NCBI RefSeq assembly: GCF_009766105.1
Contig: NZ_LMUH01000006.1
Coordinates: forward strand, 249,303 to 285,438
DNA: 36,136 nucleotides
Source: Granulicella sp. S156
Lineage (GTDB): Bacteria > Acidobacteriota > Terriglobia > Terriglobales > Acidobacteriaceae
Reading direction: 5' to 3'
Positions within the stretch are counted from its first letter, which is position 1. Each line of letters starts with the position of its first letter. Made by a program: the position numbers and the translations under genes. A model generated the notes under the pieces. The model was not told the DNA's origin. It was given only the letters and a program-made list of their open reading frames with translations, and made no database searches. This document shows, piece after piece, positions 8,810 to 17,770 of this stretch.

Positions 8810-9054
8810 GCCTGCGACGCATGTCCGCAGGTCCACAGGAATCCATCAGAAGGGAGCAGATCAAATGACGGCAAAGCTAGAAGTGGGACAATATTTTCCG
8901 TGATGCACGCAAGGAACATACACGATCAGGAGGTCAGTCTAGCTTGCGCTGGAGCTCCATTTGCACTTTTTTGGTTCCAGCGTTTGGGAGTACGAAGCAT
9001 GCTGACGATCAGTGGTCTGTCGACCAGTGATTCGCTCTTGCAGGAAAGCTATAG

Positions 9055-10053
9055 ATGACGAAAGCTGTGCTGTTCCACCAATTCGGAGGCCCGGAGGTTC
9101 TCGAGATCGAGGACATTCCGACGCCCAGACCGGGCATGGGCGAGGTACGTCTCAAGATGCACGCTGTCGGGCTCAATCGTGCCGACTCGATGCTGTACCG
9201 AGGTGTCTCCTCTCGACAAGCTCATCTCCCGTCCCTCGTTGGATGCGAAGGCGCGGGCACGGTTGAAGCAGTAGGTCCGGGCGCAGATCAAGCGTGGCTC
9301 GGTAAGAAGGTGGCGATGTTGCCCACCAGTATCACTGGTCAATACGGCACGCTCGGCGAGCAGGTAATAGCTCCCGTCGCATCTCTGGTCGGTTACCCCG
9401 AGGGGTTCTCAGATTCCGAATGCAGCGGTATTTGGTTGCAATACCTCACTGCTTACGTCGGGCTCATTGAGGTGGCGCACGTCGGCGCCAGAGACTTCCT
9501 TGTGATCACTTCGGCATCAAGCAACCTCGGGATTGCTCTCCTCCAGGTTGCAAGGAAGGAACGCACCTCTACGATTGCGGTGATCCGCGACGGACGCTGG
9601 AAGCGCGAACTCTTGAAGATGGGCGCCGACTACGTGATTGCCAGCGATGAGGAGGATCTCGAACCGCGCATTCAGGAGATCACCAAAGGTCGAGGTCCAC
9701 GGATCGTATTCAGCGCTATGTCTGAACCGCCACTCGCGACCGTGATCCCTTTGATGGAGCCCGGTGGAATCCTGCTGGAGTCAGAAGATTTGGTCGAACT
9801 TGGCCGCAAGTCGCCGATAAGGGCAACCGTTCCCGCCAGCATCACGGTCCGCAAATGCCAAGCTGAAGAAGTCGCGGACGATCCTGGGCGGCTTGCGTCG
9901 GCGATACGGTATATCTGCGAGGGCTTGAAGTTCGGGCACCTCCAGGTTGATATCGCGCGAAAGTTTCCGTTCCCTCAAGTCTCTGAAGCCTATCGTTGCC
10001 TGGAGTCGAATGAGACGCTCGGCAAGATCGTTGTAACTTTCCCAAACCCTTGA
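9055..10053 (+). CDS. Zinc-independent MDR alcohol dehydrogenase / quinone oxidoreductase-like
   Basis: A 332-residue medium-chain reductase that probably uses NADPH to reduce quinones or enone-like compounds. The N-terminal GroES-like domain shows MTKAVLFHQFGGPEVLEIED, GEVRLKMHAVGLNRADSMLY and GCEGAGTVEAVG. It lacks the Cys/His set of catalytic-zinc alcohol dehydrogenases. The Rossmann part shows DFLVITSASSNLGIALLQVA (a variant of the usual A-x-x-G-x-x-G loop) and LKMGADYVIASDEED. The C-terminus ends in the usual ETLGKIVVTF. The ATG has AGGAAAG upstream. It precedes the efflux operon by 115 bases, an interval that holds control element D, so it is probably a separate unit. No control element was found directly upstream of it (8810-9054); that interval holds only a 12-codon frame with a good ribosome site at 8875 and a weak 7-bp inverted repeat. 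Confidence 0.88.
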   Translation: MTKAVLFHQFGGPEVLEIEDIPTPRPGMGEVRLKMHAVGLNRADSMLYRGVSSRQAHLPSLVGCEGAGTVEAVGPGADQAWLGKKVAMLPTSITGQYGTLGEQVIAPVASLVGYPEGFSDSECSGIWLQYLTAYVGLIEVAHVGARDFLVITSASSNLGIALLQVARKERTSTIAVIRDGRWKRELLKMGADYVIASDEEDLEPRIQEITKGRGPRIVFSAMSEPPLATVIPLMEPGGILLESEDLVELGRKSPIRATVPASITVRKCQAEEVADDPGRLASAIRYICEGLKFGHLQVDIARKFPFPQVSEAYRCLESNETLGKIVVTFPNP

Positions 10054-10068
10054 ACTTAAACAAATCTT

Positions 10069-10116
10069 CTGCATCCGTTAGCTCTACGCACACATCTGAA
10101 ACGATGAGTCCAGAAA
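10069..10116 (+). promoter_or_regulatory. Control element D before the efflux operon
   Basis: A copy of the shared element: CTGCATCC at 10069-10076, a 15-base spacer (14 in most others), ACATCTGAA at 10092-10100, and the dyad region CATCTGAAAC-GATG-AGTCCAGAAA at 10093-10116. The left box is poorly conserved; it would overlap the stop codon of the preceding MDR gene. It lies 52 bases before the start of the HlyD-like gene and is the obvious candidate promoter/operator for the seven-gene efflux operon. Confidence 0.6.
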
Positions 10117-10168
10117 TACGGAGAGCAAACTACCGACGAAGTACAGGAAAGCTTGGAGGAAGAGAAAA

Positions 10169-11410
10169 ATGGCAGAACAAGCAGTACTCGATCCAGCGGG
10201 GCAGGCGCCGGAACAGGCTCAGTCATCCCCGCGCCGAAAACCGGTTCCCCTCATCATCGCCGCCGTGCTCGTCATTGTGGGTATCGTTCTGTGGCGGCTG
10301 TTCTTTGCGGGATCTTCCGTGCCGGCGAGCATCGTGATCTTGAGTGGCCGCATCGAGGGAGACGACTCTGCCATTGCGCCGAAGACGACCGGACGAGTTC
10401 TGGAAGTGCGCGTCCGAGAGGGAGACGAAGTTAAGGCGGGCGATGTGATTGCCGTCCTCGATGATCAGCAAATCCAGGACCGGCACGACCAGGCGCAGGC
10501 TGCTCTCACAGCGGCTGAGGCGAGAACCACATCGGCAAGAGCGCAGGTGGCTGTTCTTGAAGAGCAACTAAAGCAGAGTGAGCTTACCGCCGATCAATCG
10601 AAGGATGATTCACAAGGCCGCGTAAGGCAGGCAGAGGCAGACCTGACAGCAGCACAAGCCGATCTCACGCAGCAGGAAGCTTCTCTCAAGTTGGCGCTCT
10701 TCGACAAGGACGCCTATGCCCGTCTTGTCCAGACTGGAGCAGTGTCCGAGCGGCAGGGCAGACTGTCCATGTCCACCGCCGATCAGCAGGAAGCGGCAGT
10801 GTCTGCGGCAAGGCGGCGCGTGGAATCAGTACGCGGCGCACTCCTCACGGCCCAGGCCAACCTTGCAAATCCGGGTATCCGCTTGGCCCAGGTAGCGGGT
10901 GTTCGAGAGCAGCTCATTCAGCAACAGGCTGAGATTGCGGTCAGCGCGGCAAGCGCCGAGCAGGCTCGTTTTCAACTATCTGAAGCGGACGCCAATCGCC
11001 AGGATCTTCTTGTGCGGGCGCCCTTCTCAGGCACAGTCATCACCCGTGCGGCTGAACCAGGGGAGATCGTAACTGCGGGCACAGCGATCGTTACGCTGCT
11101 CGACTTGTCTAAGGTCTACCTTCGCGGATATGTGCCGGAAGGCGAGATTGGCAAGGTCAAGATCGGACAGTCAGCGCAGGTCTATCTCGACTCGAATTCA
11201 AAACAACCACTGGACGCCTATGTGTCACGTATCGACCCGCAGGCTACCTTCACTCCCGAAAACACCTACTTCCGTGACGATCGTGTGAAGCAGGTCGTTG
11301 GCGTGAAACTCCAGATCAAGGCCGGCAGCGGCTATGCAAAGCCGGGCATGCCGTCTGATGGAGAGATTCTCGTGCAAGGCGACAAGTGGCCAGCCCACAA
11401 GGTGCAGTGA
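10169..11410 (+). CDS. HlyD family periplasmic adaptor (YbhG-like)
   Basis: A 413-residue membrane-fusion protein that should link the ABC pump in the inner membrane to a TolC-type outer channel. A single N-terminal membrane anchor lies at about residues 26-48 (VPLIIAAVLVIVGIVLWRLF). The first half-lipoyl motif (GRVLEVRVREGDEVKAGDVI) is followed by a long coiled coil rich in Ala and Gln (about 100-280), then the second half-lipoyl motif (LLVRAPFSGTVITRAAEPGE) and a beta-barrel part (VYLRGYVPEGEIGKVKIGQS). The segment TFTPENTYFRDDRVKQVVGV resembles the YbhG/EmrA-like adaptor tail. A strong GGAGG precedes the ATG. It is the first gene of the operon and its stop overlaps the next start (ATGA). 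Confidence 0.92.
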   Translation: MAEQAVLDPAGQAPEQAQSSPRRKPVPLIIAAVLVIVGIVLWRLFFAGSSVPASIVILSGRIEGDDSAIAPKTTGRVLEVRVREGDEVKAGDVIAVLDDQQIQDRHDQAQAALTAAEARTTSARAQVAVLEEQLKQSELTADQSKDDSQGRVRQAEADLTAAQADLTQQEASLKLALFDKDAYARLVQTGAVSERQGRLSMSTADQQEAAVSAARRRVESVRGALLTAQANLANPGIRLAQVAGVREQLIQQQAEIAVSAASAEQARFQLSEADANRQDLLVRAPFSGTVITRAAEPGEIVTAGTAIVTLLDLSKVYLRGYVPEGEIGKVKIGQSAQVYLDSNSKQPLDAYVSRIDPQATFTPENTYFRDDRVKQVVGVKLQIKAGSGYAKPGMPSDGEILVQGDKWPAHKVQ

Positions 11411-13389
11411 TGAGTACAGTCTCTCTCCAAACATCAGCGGTCGATCTGCCTCGGGATACTTCTGGACCTGCTATTCGCACCGAAAAGCTGGTCAAGAAGT
11501 ACGGCATAACTGAGGCAGTGCGAGGCATTGACCTGAATGTCGAACGCGGCGAGATCTTCGGATTGATCGGACCAGACGGCGCAGGCAAAACAACGACGTT
11601 TCAGATCCTCGCGGGCGTAATGGAGGCTACCTCGGGCACCGTAGAGGTCTTCGGCCGACCGGCCCGCGAGATGCGGTCGCAGACTGGATATCTGACACAG
11701 AGCTTCAGTCTCTATCCCGCTCTAAGCGTCGCGGAGAACATTCGGTACATCGGAGATTTGCGCCGGGTTCCGCCGGAAGAGATCAGAAAGCGTTCGCTCC
11801 GCTATCTCAGGATGTTTGACATGGACCGCTTTCAGGATCGTCTTGCGGGGCGACTGAGCGGAGGCATGAAACAGAAGCTTGCGCTCGTATGCGCTCTTGT
11901 TCCCGAGCCTCGTATCCTTCTGTTGGACGAGCCAACCACAGGTGTCGATCCTGTTTCGCGCCGCGAGTTTTGGGACGCGCTAGCCCATCTCTCTGCCGAC
12001 GGCTTAGCCATCATTGTGGCCACTCCCTATCTTGATGAAGCGGAGCGGTGTCACCGGGTCGCTCTCATGCATCAGGGGATGCTGCATCAGACGGGAACAC
12101 CAGCCGAACTGCGGGCCGGCCTCCGCGTAAAGCGGCTCGAACTCCGAACGTCGAACCTCGCCGAGGCAGAGAGTGTTCTGAGCGAACAGGCAGGAGAAGA
12201 ACACGAGATACTCGATGTTCAGCGCTTTGGCGACAGGCTAGACCTGCTGGTGCCCGATCCGGAGATTGGAACGCGCGCGGTCGAGAAGATATTGCGCGGG
12301 GCTCAATTGGATGCGACCGAGATTCAGATCGATGAGCCGACACTCGAAAATACGTTCGTCGCCACTCTCCGATCGCTCGGGCAAGAGATACGCTCATCTC
12401 CATTTCCTGGAGATCACAACCACGACGCTCTTCGCGGGCAGATTGCGATAGGTGCCACCAGCCTGACCAAGCAATTCGGTGCCTTTACCGCCGTCAAGGA
12501 CGTGAGCGTGCAGATCCGGTACGGGGAGGTCTACGGACTGCTTGGAGCAAATGGCGCGGGCAAGACAACCACCATCAAGATGCTCTGTGGACTGCTGCCT
12601 CCAAGTTCCGGCGAGATGCGGCTTGCGGGCGAGACCGGCAGTCTGCGATCCGCGGAGGTACGCCAACAAATTGGCTATATGTCACAGAAGTTCTCGCTCT
12701 ATGACGATCTGAGCATTGAAGAAAATCTGAACTTCTTTGCAGGCGTGTATGGCGTTCCCGATGCAGAGCGTGAATCGCGGCGCCGTTGGGCGCTTTCTTT
12801 CTCCGGTCTCGAAGGCAAGGAGAAGCTTGTTACCGGAAGTCTTCCTGGAGGATGGAAGCAGCGTGTGGCCCTTGGCGCCGCGATCATGCACGAGCCGAGC
12901 ATCTTGTTTCTCGATGAGCCAACCTCCGGTGTTGATCCTTTGGCGCGCCGTGCCTTCTGGAGAGTCATCAATCGTCTCGCAGATCTTGGAACAGCCATTC
13001 TCGTAACAACGCACTACCTGGAAGAAGCAGAGCAGTGCAACCGGCTAGGTTTCATGGTCGCAGGGGAACTTGTCACCGAGGGTACGCCGAGTGAGATCAA
13101 GAGTCACCAGGAAGGACATCTCCTCGAATTCGTCGTCGACCAGCCCCAGCGCGCCACAGACGTCCTGAAAAAAGGCTTAGAGCGTTGGAGAGTGTCGCTG
13201 TTCGGCGATCGCCTTCACGTCATCACGGACAAGAGCGCCGAGTTCGGTATTAGAGACACCACGCGCAAACTGGCCGAACACAACATTCGTGTCCTCAATG
13301 CGAAAGAAGGGCGCTTCTCCCTCGAGGACGTTTTTATCGGGGTTGTCGAGAAAGCGCGGCAGCAAGGCAAAGTAGCTTCGGAAGACTAG
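11410..13389 (+). CDS. Fused double ABC transporter ATPase (YbhF-like)
   Basis: A 659-residue protein with two ATP-binding cassettes that energise the pump. Cassette 1 has Walker A GPDGAGKTT (54-62), signature LSGGMKQK (149-156) and Walker B RILLLDEP (168-175). Cassette 2 has Walker A GANGAGKTT (379-387), signature LPGGWKQR (478-485) and Walker B SILFLDEP (497-504). The switch His is replaced by Pro at 206 in cassette 1 (IIVATPYLDE) but present at 535 in cassette 2. The two departures fall in the same composite nucleotide site, so one of the two sites is probably degenerate. The ATG at 11410 overlaps the adaptor stop, which fixes the start; an in-frame codon at 11386 would lie inside the adaptor gene. 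Two ABC-2 permeases follow. Confidence 0.93.
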   Translation: MSTVSLQTSAVDLPRDTSGPAIRTEKLVKKYGITEAVRGIDLNVERGEIFGLIGPDGAGKTTTFQILAGVMEATSGTVEVFGRPAREMRSQTGYLTQSFSLYPALSVAENIRYIGDLRRVPPEEIRKRSLRYLRMFDMDRFQDRLAGRLSGGMKQKLALVCALVPEPRILLLDEPTTGVDPVSRREFWDALAHLSADGLAIIVATPYLDEAERCHRVALMHQGMLHQTGTPAELRAGLRVKRLELRTSNLAEAESVLSEQAGEEHEILDVQRFGDRLDLLVPDPEIGTRAVEKILRGAQLDATEIQIDEPTLENTFVATLRSLGQEIRSSPFPGDHNHDALRGQIAIGATSLTKQFGAFTAVKDVSVQIRYGEVYGLLGANGAGKTTTIKMLCGLLPPSSGEMRLAGETGSLRSAEVRQQIGYMSQKFSLYDDLSIEENLNFFAGVYGVPDAERESRRRWALSFSGLEGKEKLVTGSLPGGWKQRVALGAAIMHEPSILFLDEPTSGVDPLARRAFWRVINRLADLGTAILVTTHYLEEAEQCNRLGFMVAGELVTEGTPSEIKSHQEGHLLEFVVDQPQRATDVLKKGLERWRVSLFGDRLHVITDKSAEFGIRDTTRKLAEHNIRVLNAKEGRFSLEDVFIGVVEKARQQGKVASED

Positions 13390-13399
13390 GCGGAAATCC

Positions 13400-14506
13400 A
13401 TGAGACGAATACTTGCACAAGCTCGAATCGAACTAATCCAGATCATGCGGGATCGGCTGGCCCTTGTTCTGGTCTTGGTCCTGCCGCTGTTTCTCCTCAT
13501 CCTGCTTGGATCGTCGGTCACTCTGACCGTGTCCCACCTACCGATCATTGTGCAGGACTTTGACAATTCCAACGCTTCTCGCGAATTCGCTGACGTATTT
13601 CGAGCATCGAGTTCTCTGTATGTCATTTCGTGGCCCACCGACCAGCAGCCACAGGAAGCATTTCTACACAATGAGGCGAGAGCGGCACTCATCATCCCGG
13701 CCCACTTTGAGCGCGACGTCTTAAGGAGGCAAAGCACCGCTGTTCAGCTTCTGGCCGATGGTTCCGATGCCAATACAGCCAGTCTGGTGTCGGGCTATGT
13801 CACTTCTATCGTCGGCGCATACAACGCGTTGCATGCTGGCTCGACAAGCGTGCAGGCGGTGCAGGCGCAGACCAGGCTATGGTTCAACCCCGGCCTCGAT
13901 AGCAACAAGTATTCAGGTCCCGGAGTCTACGTGCTGTCCATGTCCATGTTTGCTCCTTTGTTGGCCTCGCTGGCTATGGCAAAGGAGAGCGAAACGAAGA
14001 CGATCCTCCAGGTCTATGTCTCCAGCATCTCCGCTCATGAGTTCCTGTTCGGCAAGATTCTCGCCTTCAGCATCGTTGCCTTGGCAGAATGCATACCGCT
14101 GCTCGTAACGCTAGGAGTCTATTTCAAGGTCAGCTTCGCCGGCGATCCGAGTCCCTTTATCGTCTCGACCCTGCTCTATGCCTTTTGCGTAGCGTCCTTT
14201 GGGGTTATGGTCGGTGCAGTGATACCTAGCCGAGTTGCAGCCCTGCAGATGGTCTCTATGGGCGGATTCCTGCTCGTGTTTCTTCTCTCGGGTCTCATCT
14301 TCCCTATCGAAAACATCCCGCCGGCGATTCGCTGGATCTCGAATCTCGTATGGGGCAAGCATTACATCTACGTCGTGCGCGACGCCTTTCTTCAAGGCGG
14401 CGGTTGGCGTTCCACATGGCTGGAGATCCTGATTATCGGATTCACCGGCTTGGTGTTCTACGGATTCGCATGGAGAACCATGCGGCGCATGCAACTTAGC
14501 GCCTAA
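13400..14506 (+). CDS. ABC-2 type permease 1 (YbhS-like)
   Basis: A 368-residue inner-membrane half of the exporter. A first membrane segment (about 22-42, LALVLVLVLPLFLLILLGSS) is followed by a periplasmic region of about 130 residues (PIIVQDFDNSNASREFADVF and so on), then five further hydrophobic segments between about residues 175 and 365 (for example MSMFAPLLASLAMA, ASFGVMVGAVIPSRVAALQM, GGFLLVFLLSGLIFPIENIP). This is the ABC2_membrane_3 layout of YbhS/YbhR. The motif KESETKTILQVYVSSISAHE after the second segment is typical. It starts 10 bases after the ATPase gene. It probably pairs with the next gene's product. Confidence 0.9.
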   Translation: MRRILAQARIELIQIMRDRLALVLVLVLPLFLLILLGSSVTLTVSHLPIIVQDFDNSNASREFADVFRASSSLYVISWPTDQQPQEAFLHNEARAALIIPAHFERDVLRRQSTAVQLLADGSDANTASLVSGYVTSIVGAYNALHAGSTSVQAVQAQTRLWFNPGLDSNKYSGPGVYVLSMSMFAPLLASLAMAKESETKTILQVYVSSISAHEFLFGKILAFSIVALAECIPLLVTLGVYFKVSFAGDPSPFIVSTLLYAFCVASFGVMVGAVIPSRVAALQMVSMGGFLLVFLLSGLIFPIENIPPAIRWISNLVWGKHYIYVVRDAFLQGGGWRSTWLEILIIGFTGLVFYGFAWRTMRRMQLSA

Positions 14507-14520
14507 ACAGGAGCAATGCT

Positions 14521-15678
14521 ATGAATCGATTCTTCAATCATCGGCTGCTTGCTCTGATGCGGAAGGAGCTAGATCAGATCCGCAGGGACAGGCGCATCGT
14601 AATATCCCTGATTGTTCCTCCGGTATTGCAGCTATTGCTTTTTGGCTTCGTACTGAACTCGAAAGTCGAGAATCTGCGACTTGGGGTTATTGATCAAAGC
14701 CGCACTCCAGAAAGCCGGGAATTGATCGCCGATCTAGGTGAGAGCAGGAGCTTCCGTTTGACAAGCTCCTTTCTTGCCCCTACAGAATTGACTAACGCCA
14801 TCTCGGATGGGAGAGTGCAGGCTGGTCTCGTCATTCCCTATGATTTCGCCCGCGACCTGCAACGGGGCAGGCAGGCAAATGTCCAGTTCCTGCTCAATGC
14901 GATGGATGCGAACACTGCCACCATCGCAAGAAACTATGCGCAGGGAGTGATTACAGCCTATTCATCGAATCTGCAGGGTTCCGGCTTACACGCTCAATTC
15001 GACCGGATAGGGTCAAGTGATGTCGGTCGTCCGGGACGTGTCGATCTCCAGCCTTCCTTTCTCTACAACCCCGGCCTCCTCGCCTCATGGTTCACTGTCA
15101 CGGGTGTCCTGGGATTGCTTTGCATCCTGAACGGCTCGCTGGTGGCTTCGGACACGATGGTGAAGGAACGCGAGGTGGGAACGATCGAGCAGTTACTGAT
15201 GTCTCCTGCGAGCACTTCGGAGATCATCGTCGCGAAGATCGCGCCTCTCTTCTTCCTGCTGTGCATTATGGCGTTGCTGTCTATCGGTTTGGCGCGGCTG
15301 GTCTTTGATGTGCCGTTCCATGGAAGTTTCCTGCTGGTCTACTTCGGCGCCACACTCTGTCTGCTCAGCGGAATCGGCATCGGGACTTTCATCGCCACCT
15401 TCACCAAGTCGGCAGAACAGTCCCAGCTTGCGAGCTTCTTCGTCAATCCGCCCCTTTCAGCACTTTCCGGCGCCATCACTCCCATGGAATCCATGCCTCG
15501 ATGGATGCAACCGCTGGCAGAACTCAATCCGATCTATCACTTCGGAGTGATCGCCAGGGCAAGCATGTTGAAAGGCAGCGGCATGGAAACGCTCTGGCCA
15601 AACTTTCTAGCGCTCTTCGCTATCGCCATCACCCTGGTCTCGCTCAGCGTCCTGCGATTCCGGAAGCAACTCGGATAA
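14521..15678 (+). CDS. ABC-2 type permease 2 (YbhR-like)
   Basis: A 385-residue permease with the same layout as the gene before it: N-terminal membrane segment (RIVISLIVPPVLQLLLFGFV), periplasmic domain (VIDQSRTPESRELIADLGES and onward), then five C-terminal membrane segments. It carries the strong family motif VKEREVGTIEQLLMSPASTS, and PLSALSGAITPMESMPRWMQ before the last segments. GGAG lies just upstream of the ATG. Two distinct permeases with a fused double ATPase match the heteromeric YbhFSR arrangement. Confidence 0.92.
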   Translation: MNRFFNHRLLALMRKELDQIRRDRRIVISLIVPPVLQLLLFGFVLNSKVENLRLGVIDQSRTPESRELIADLGESRSFRLTSSFLAPTELTNAISDGRVQAGLVIPYDFARDLQRGRQANVQFLLNAMDANTATIARNYAQGVITAYSSNLQGSGLHAQFDRIGSSDVGRPGRVDLQPSFLYNPGLLASWFTVTGVLGLLCILNGSLVASDTMVKEREVGTIEQLLMSPASTSEIIVAKIAPLFFLLCIMALLSIGLARLVFDVPFHGSFLLVYFGATLCLLSGIGIGTFIATFTKSAEQSQLASFFVNPPLSALSGAITPMESMPRWMQPLAELNPIYHFGVIARASMLKGSGMETLWPNFLALFAIAITLVSLSVLRFRKQLG

Positions 15679-15692
15679 GGAGACTTACATTC

Positions 15693-17252
15693 ATGAAGCC
15701 GTTCGACAATCACAGGAAGCGAGCTTTTGAGATCCTTCCCCTCCTGCTTCTCGCCGCTGCACCGGCCTTCGCACAAATCGGGCTTCCCAACGCGCCGTCT
15801 CAAGGAACTCTGGCCAATCAGCTACCTCTCTCCGGAACAGGCGGGCAAAGCGGCGCGGTCACTGCCGTTCAAGCTCCGGTATCCGGCACTACGACGAGCG
15901 TCAATACGCTCAATACTTCGGTGCAAGCCTCTGGCCCTTACACGGGCAGTATCGACAGCTCCGCAAAGATGCCGTTTTCCGGGGCCCTGTCGTTCATCGA
16001 AGCGATCCATCGCGGACTTGACTACAACCTTGGCACTGAGGGAGTCACGCAAGCGATACGACAGGCTCAAGGAGAATCGAAGGTGGCACGTAGTTCCTTG
16101 CTTCCGAACTTGAGTGCGACAGCGAGCGAGGCGGTACAGCAAGTCAATCTCAAAGATTCCGGAGTTCGTGTCAACTCGTCTATTCCCGGCGTCACGATCC
16201 CAAGTATTGCCGGGCCGTTCAATTACTTTGACCTTCGTGCTCACCTCACCCAAACCATCGGGGACCTGACCGCGTGGAAAAACTACCGCTCCGCTCAGGA
16301 GATCGTCCACTCCAACGACTTTACGTTGAAAGATGCGCGCGACCTCGTAGTGCTCGCCGTCGGCGCCTCTTACCTCCAGGTTGCCGCGGCGAAGGAACGG
16401 GTGATCTCGGAACAGGCACAACTGGATACAGCGACTGCGCTTTTCAATCAGACATCGCAACAACGCGCAGTCGGCCTCTTGGCGCAGATCGATGTCAACC
16501 GAAGCCGTATCCAGATGCTGGCCGAACAAGAGCGACTGGAGACTCTTCGCAATGATCTTGCGAAGCAGAAGATCAATCTCGCTCGCATGGTCGGTCTGCC
16601 AGCAAACGACCACTTCGACATCTCCAGTACGATCCCATTCTCTGCTGGCCCCAGCATCGAGATCGAGACGGCCATTCAGAATGCGTATACACGTCGCGAG
16701 GATCTCAAAGCTGCTGAGGCTCAACTTCGTGCATCGCAGTTGGCGCTTTCTGCTGCTCGCGCCGAGCGCCTACCTTCCTTGGCTGTAAACGCCGATTACG
16801 GGGTCAATGGCACCAATCCCAATCAGTCGCATGGGACGTTTTCAGCCACAGGGACTCTGACGATACCCATCTGGCGTGGGGGACGCACGGAGGGCGATGT
16901 CCAGCAAGCGGATGCAGCCTTCGTGCAACGAAGAGCGGAACTGAATAATCTTCACGCGCGAATTGAAGGCGATGTGCGTAGCGCTTATTTGGATATGCGG
17001 GCGGCGGCCAATCAGGTGACCGTCGCTGAAGACAACCTCAAGGTCTCACAAGAAAACCTCGACCTGACTCGGCAGAAGTTTCAGGTCGGAGTCTCGGACA
17101 ATGTCGAGGTGATTCAGGCGCAGCAATCCGTCGCCAGCGCACAACTCGATCTCATCAACAGCGTTCTTGCCCACAACGTGGCCAAGCTCAGTCTCTCTCG
17201 CGCCATCGGGGATGCAGCAGACAGTCTGCCCGATTACCTTAAGCTGCCCTAA
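15693..17252 (+). CDS. TolC-family outer-membrane efflux channel
   Basis: A 519-residue outer-membrane factor. A signal peptide covers about residues 1-31 (FEILPLLLLAAAPAFA). A low-complexity Ser/Thr/Gly/Gln stretch of about 60 residues follows, which is unusual but seen in related proteins of this phylum. Two OEP repeats follow: the first from about residue 85 (ALSFIEAIHRGLDYNLGTEG, ARSSLLPNLSATAS), the second from about 340 (REDLKAAEAQLRASQLALSA, ARAERLPSLAVNADYG), ending with GVSDNVEVIQAQQSVASAQL. The start at 15693 is preceded by AAGGAGA; the open frame reaches further upstream only inside the permease gene. With the adaptor and ATPase/permease genes it completes a tripartite exporter. 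Confidence 0.93.
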   Translation: MKPFDNHRKRAFEILPLLLLAAAPAFAQIGLPNAPSQGTLANQLPLSGTGGQSGAVTAVQAPVSGTTTSVNTLNTSVQASGPYTGSIDSSAKMPFSGALSFIEAIHRGLDYNLGTEGVTQAIRQAQGESKVARSSLLPNLSATASEAVQQVNLKDSGVRVNSSIPGVTIPSIAGPFNYFDLRAHLTQTIGDLTAWKNYRSAQEIVHSNDFTLKDARDLVVLAVGASYLQVAAAKERVISEQAQLDTATALFNQTSQQRAVGLLAQIDVNRSRIQMLAEQERLETLRNDLAKQKINLARMVGLPANDHFDISSTIPFSAGPSIEIETAIQNAYTRREDLKAAEAQLRASQLALSAARAERLPSLAVNADYGVNGTNPNQSHGTFSATGTLTIPIWRGGRTEGDVQQADAAFVQRRAELNNLHARIEGDVRSAYLDMRAAANQVTVAEDNLKVSQENLDLTRQKFQVGVSDNVEVIQAQQSVASAQLDLINSVLAHNVAKLSLSRAIGDAADSLPDYLKLP

Positions 17253-17323
17253 AAGAGCGGTTGCCATCGAGAGGAAGCATTCACATTTTTCGCAGCAGCG
17301 GTACATGAAAGGAAGGAAACTCT

Positions 17324-17719
17324 ATGAAAATCACCTCGACTATCTCCCGGATTCTTTTGGGATTGCTATTCCTCGTCTTCGGACTCAACGGCTTCCTGCA
17401 GTTCCTCAAAATGCCTCCACCAACCGGCACTGCCGCGCAGTTCTTCGGCGTGCTCCTTGTTTCCCACGAGATCGTTGTCATCATGGCTATCCAGGCGATT
17501 GGTGGGGCGCTGCTGCTGGCGAACCGCTTCGTCCCTCTGGCACTGTTTCTTTTAGGCCCGGTCATCGTCAACATAGTGCTCTTCCATGCGTTCATGAATC
17601 CAAGCGGCCTTCCGATGGCGATTGTCGCCGCCATCCTGTGGACCCTCATTGCTCTCGGAGTCCCCGGCTTCTTCGAATTGGTCTTCAGGTCCCACACTAC
17701 GAAGACTGCCTCGCTATAG
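17324..17719 (+). CDS. DoxX-like small membrane protein
   Basis: A 131-residue protein with four hydrophobic segments (about residues 8-27, 45-66, 70-93 and 98-120), the layout of the DoxX/DoxD family. ISRILLGLLFLVFGLNGFLQ is a typical DoxX opening. Related proteins have been linked to redox and quinone or thiol stress, but the exact role is unsettled. GGAAGGA precedes the ATG. It lies between the TolC-like gene and OYE 1 in the same direction with short gaps, so it is likely part of the operon. Confidence 0.8.
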   Translation: MKITSTISRILLGLLFLVFGLNGFLQFLKMPPPTGTAAQFFGVLLVSHEIVVIMAIQAIGGALLLANRFVPLALFLLGPVIVNIVLFHAFMNPSGLPMAIVAAILWTLIALGVPGFFELVFRSHTTKTASL

Positions 17720-17770
17720 GGCGATCACCATTCGCGTCTCAGGGCACATTCAACCTTAGAAGGAGCCCAT

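Noticed and set aside
8947..8982. Possible seventh control element upstream of the MDR gene (CGCTGGA with TCCAGCG)
   Set aside because: The half-sites resemble the boxes slightly, but spacing and the TTGCATCC/ACATCTGAA core are absent.
15822..16724. Minus-strand open frame of 300 codons opposite the TolC-like gene
   Set aside because: It is a shadow of a clear TolC-family gene, with no family match and no ribosome site in context.
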